Part shown: positions 62,801 through 64,000 of the stretch, in pieces
Layout of the letters: each line of letters begins with the position of its first letter
Position numbering within the stretch: position 1 is the first letter of the stretch
Origin: an uncultured archaeon
Lineage (GTDB): Archaea > Halobacteriota > Methanosarcinia > Methanosarcinales > Methanoperedenaceae
DNA: 64,000 bases
Direction: 5' to 3'
Assembly (NCBI GenBank): GCA_902386205.1
Contig: CABMIH010000041.1
Span: 1-64,000 of the forward strand
Made by a program: the position numbers and the translations under genes
Notes under the pieces: model-generated
What the model was told of the DNA's origin: nothing
Database searches by the model: none
Seen by the model: only the letters and a program-made list of their open reading frames with translations

Positions 62801-63165
62801 GCAGCAGATAAGCCATCCAGCAGCATGGTGTTAACTGAAAGATGGACAGGTACGACTGTCCCGTCCCCTGCCAGGAATGTGACTTCTCCTTTGCTGCTGC
62901 CTGCCCTGCCCCGCTGCAGCAGTTCATTAAAAAACGGCCTGTCCCTGGATGAAACGAATTGTGAAATCCCTATCCCGATCATTTTTTCAAGCGGTTTCCT
63001 AAGCATGTCGGCAAAGCCCTGGTTGCAGTAAAAGATAGTGTTGTCTTCTGAGAGAGTTACGGCCCCCTCTTTCATTTTCTCCATAAGAACACGGTAGGGC
63101 CGCTCGGCACCTTTAAGAGTGTAAACCTGGTCGCCCTGTGGCGTTGAGACAACCAGTGCATCCAC
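59803..63165 (-). CDS. Hybrid histidine kinase (PAS-GAF-PAS-PAS-PAS-HisKA-HATPase-REC)
   Basis: From the first usable start, GTG at 63165, the protein has 1120 residues. In order: a PAS domain (about 20-135), a coiled coil, a GAF domain (about 190-345), three PAS domains (about 350-740), HisKA with GGIAHDLNN (His near 757), HATPase with GTGLGLPTALTIVKSHGG, and a C-terminal receiver with VLIDMSMPVMDG (Asp near 1050). No membrane helix: a cytoplasmic sensor. The frame stays open 36 codons further up, to 63273, adding RKRETKSKRELLLEIEKLSS and LRAIRSGEVDALVV, which belongs to the family. There an AGG stands six bases after GGAGGT, where ATG is expected. It follows kaiB. Confidence 0.92.
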   Translation of the reverse strand: MDALVVSTPQGDQVYTLKGAERPYRVLMEKMKEGAVTLSEDNTIFYCNQGFADMLRKPLEKMIGIGISQFVSSRDRPFFNELLQRGRAGSSKGEVTFLAGDGTVVPVHLSVNTMLLDGLSAAYLVATDITERKRAEEALQKAHDELEIKVQDRTRELVEINEQLNVEIGERKSVESRLTADLAALNRMHALSGRILEVGGLQPLLQEIIDAAVAIMQADRGTLQLLESGSLRIVAHHGHQQPFLEFFASAENQASACGDAMMSKERVIVPDVEKSPLFVGTPSLATLREAGVRAVQSTPMISRTGVLLGILTTQWCIPYSPDEHDLWRIDLLARQVADLIEYSQAEKALRESEQRHATTLSSIGDAVIVADVDGRITFMNAVAEALTGWTLVEALAKPVTEVFNIMNEDTRSEVENPVIRVLREGMISGLANHTILVRKDGTEIPIDDNGAPIRDPDGRTTGAVLVFRDITERKRVEEALAHSNKKVSQILESITDGFMAIDNDWRFTYINQRAAANVELEPEDLIGQNIWDMFPAIRGTEHEIYYRKAMQQYEPQYFEMHGKLTDKSYEIRVYPSAEGISVFWQDITERKRIEEALRKAHDELELHVQERTAELQEANKALRESEASYRELTESIDDPFYAMDSDLRYTYWNKASEALTGISAKDAIGKSLYELFSDVKGTKAEKFYIKSLKMRQPERLESEFKLGDKKFIFEINSYPTGTGLSVIAKDITEKKMLEAQLLRAQRMESIGTLAGGIAHDLNNMLTPMMLSLQMLREKFKDESSQKLLAVLEQNTRRGADLIKQVLSFTRGVEGERNHVAAAQLISEIEKIAKVAFPRNIEIITDIKEDLFPISGDATQLHQVIMNLCVNARDAMPEGGTLSISAENSFIDENYVQTHIEARAGSYVVISVSDTGTGIPPRILDRIFDPFFTTKEFGKGTGLGLPTALTIVKSHGGFIDVQSVVGKGTTFKVYLPAALKTEKQGVQAQPIELIRGNGETILIVDDEAPIRETTCTILEDCGYKTIAACDGVEAVLQYTKNRKAIKLVLIDMSMPVMDGPTCIRALLKIDPDIKIIAVSGLIDEEMFSKVERSVISVLRKPYTAENLLENIHKVWLDTLEK

Positions 63166-63285
63166 TTCGCCGCTTCGGATGGCGCGCAGGGTTTCCTCAG
63201 CCTCAGCTAACCGTGAACTGAGCTTTTCAATCTCAAGCAGGAGTTCCCTTTTTGACTTTGTTTCTCTTTTCCTAAAACTACCTCC

Positions 63286-63624
63286 TTATTTCTGCTTCAA
63301 ATCGAGCCCGAGAAGAATACGTTCTTTATCTGACATATCACCTATAAGTTTACGTAAAGGAAGAGGAATCTTCTTTATAAGCGTTGGGGCGGCGATTATC
63401 TGTTCATCTTTGGCAAGAACAGGCTGCTGGTAGATATCAATGACTTCAAGTTCGTATCGTCCTTTAAGATTCTCTTCACAAATCTTCTTGATGTTCAGGA
63501 CGGCCTTTGTGGATTTCGGTGTCATGCCTGTAACGTATAAACGCAGGACATATATTTCGTTCTCTTTTCCTTCAAGCAAATGTTCGAATTCTTCCGTACT
63601 GTTTTCTATTTCTGTTTCTTTCAT
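63286..63624 (-). CDS. kaiB: KaiB-domain protein
   Basis: The 112-residue protein has an acidic N-terminus, then the thioredoxin-like KaiB fold: IYVLRLYVTGMTPKSTKAVL, YELEVIDIYQQPVLAKDEQI, then IAAPTLIKKIPLPLRKLIGD and KERILLGLDL. In archaea KaiB partners KaiC-type ATPases and sensor kinases in signalling. Its TAA stop is followed by GGAGGT and the hybrid kinase frame in the same phase. AGAGGT precedes the ATG. No kaiC is in the window. Confidence 0.93.
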   Translation of the reverse strand: MKETEIENSTEEFEHLLEGKENEIYVLRLYVTGMTPKSTKAVLNIKKICEENLKGRYELEVIDIYQQPVLAKDEQIIAAPTLIKKIPLPLRKLIGDMSDKERILLGLDLKQK

Positions 63625-63665
63625 GGAACCTCTCTTTCCCCATTATCTGGCATCTCCCCTCCTAT

Positions 63666-63977
63666 TTATCCTTTTGCGGGGCGCAGATCAAGACCCACAA
63701 GGACACGCTCGGTGTTGGAGAGGTCTCCGATTATTTTCTTTAAAGGTGGTGGAAGTTTTCGAACGAGCGTGGGAATGGCAAGAATCTGGTCTCCCCTGGC
63801 AAGCTGGGGATTCTTCAAAAGGTCTATTACCTCAATTGTATATTTGCCTGCAAGGTGTTTTTCACAGAGTTTTTTGAGATTGGCAAAGGCTAATAAGGAT
63901 TTAGGCGTAGCTCCTGCAACATAAAGCCTGAGTTCCCATGTATCAGGTTTTTCGGTTTTTTTTGTTATTTTATTCAT
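63666..63977 (-). CDS. kaiB: KaiB-domain protein, tandem copy
   Basis: The 103-residue protein has the same fold as the next gene: [40 protein letters not shown], then [20 protein letters not shown] and [14 protein letters not shown]. It has a short basic N-terminus instead of the acidic one of its neighbour. The gap to the second kaiB is 41 bases. The tandem pair suggests two different partners or a heteromeric assembly. The gene starts 23 bases from the right window edge; upstream genes, perhaps kaiC, are outside. Confidence 0.93.
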   Translation of the reverse strand: MNKITKKTEKPDTWELRLYVAGATPKSLLAFANLKKLCEKHLAGKYTIEVIDLLKNPQLARGDQILAIPTLVRKLPPPLKKIIGDLSNTERVLVGLDLRPAKG

Positions 63978-64000
63978 TCTATGCTTCCCTCTATGATTGC

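Noticed and set aside
63286-63288. Pyrrolysine readthrough joining KaiB and the kinase
   Set aside because: Pyrrolysine uses TAG; this stop is TAA. Other readthrough remains open in the findings.
1-64000. CRISPR array, tRNA or rRNA genes
   Set aside because: No regularly spaced repeats and no cloverleaf or rRNA-like stretch were seen in the intergenic regions; a covariance search was not possible here.
1-64000. Window belonging to a Borg or other extrachromosomal element
   Set aside because: Core chromosomal genes (pyrG, full ATP synthase, hemD, an ftsZ-like gene) and gene strands that switch often argue for chromosome.

Overview
The window is archaeal chromosome, most likely from a Methanosarcinales member close to 'Candidatus Methanoperedens' (ANME-2d). 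This is inferred from gene content: an archaeal A-type ATP synthase operon in the Methanosarcina order (aha H-I-K-E-C-F-A-B-D), an FtsZ-family protein, a Tes-like tetraether lipid synthase, large multiheme c-type cytochromes, archaeosortase-like C-terminal anchors, KaiB proteins, and TATA-type promoters. No rRNA, tRNA or CRISPR array was seen.

Layout. 0-4.5 kb: a truncated multiheme cytochrome, hemD, an ftsZ-like gene and pdxT. 4.5-10.7 kb (minus): MinD, a small membrane protein, a secretion ATPase, a two-domain membrane platform protein and an anchored coiled-coil protein, which look like a type IV filament or secretion machine. 10.9-21.8 kb (plus): an internally repetitive unknown protein, pyrG and the ATP synthase operon. 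21.9-35.3 kb: membrane proteins, an Old Yellow Enzyme, a CrtI-type oxidoreductase, an HExxH peptidase, Tes, a GYD protein, a second radical SAM enzyme, a flippase-like protein and a 49-residue zinc ribbon. 35.5-41.3 kb (minus): a P-type H+-ATPase, a zinc ribbon, glutamate dehydrogenase, a DUF488 protein and an APC permease.

41.4-46.8 kb is a decay zone. It holds degenerate or truncated pieces of an IS5-type transposase, the P-type ATPase, the Old Yellow Enzyme, a PDZ protein and the HExxH peptidase. Three of these have intact relatives 6-20 kb away in the same window. Between the pieces lies an AT-rich aminotransferase plus GNAT pair.

46.9-59.2 kb is rich in redox genes: SdhAB without a membrane anchor gene, a surface-anchored diheme cytochrome, a DUF2769 / rubredoxin-FMN enzyme / WrbA / unknown cluster, a ferredoxin / molybdopterin enzyme / cytochrome b operon, a MurG-like glycosyltransferase, and an APC permease joined to an FAD amine or amino acid oxidase. 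59.4-64 kb: a response regulator, a large PAS-GAF hybrid histidine kinase and two KaiB proteins. The kinase and the regulator both lack a normal start codon where one is expected, and the kinase reading frame continues in phase from the preceding kaiB across a single TAA.

All function calls rest on motif recognition by eye. Start codons were chosen from ribosome binding sites and protein alignment logic, and several differ from the longest open frame.
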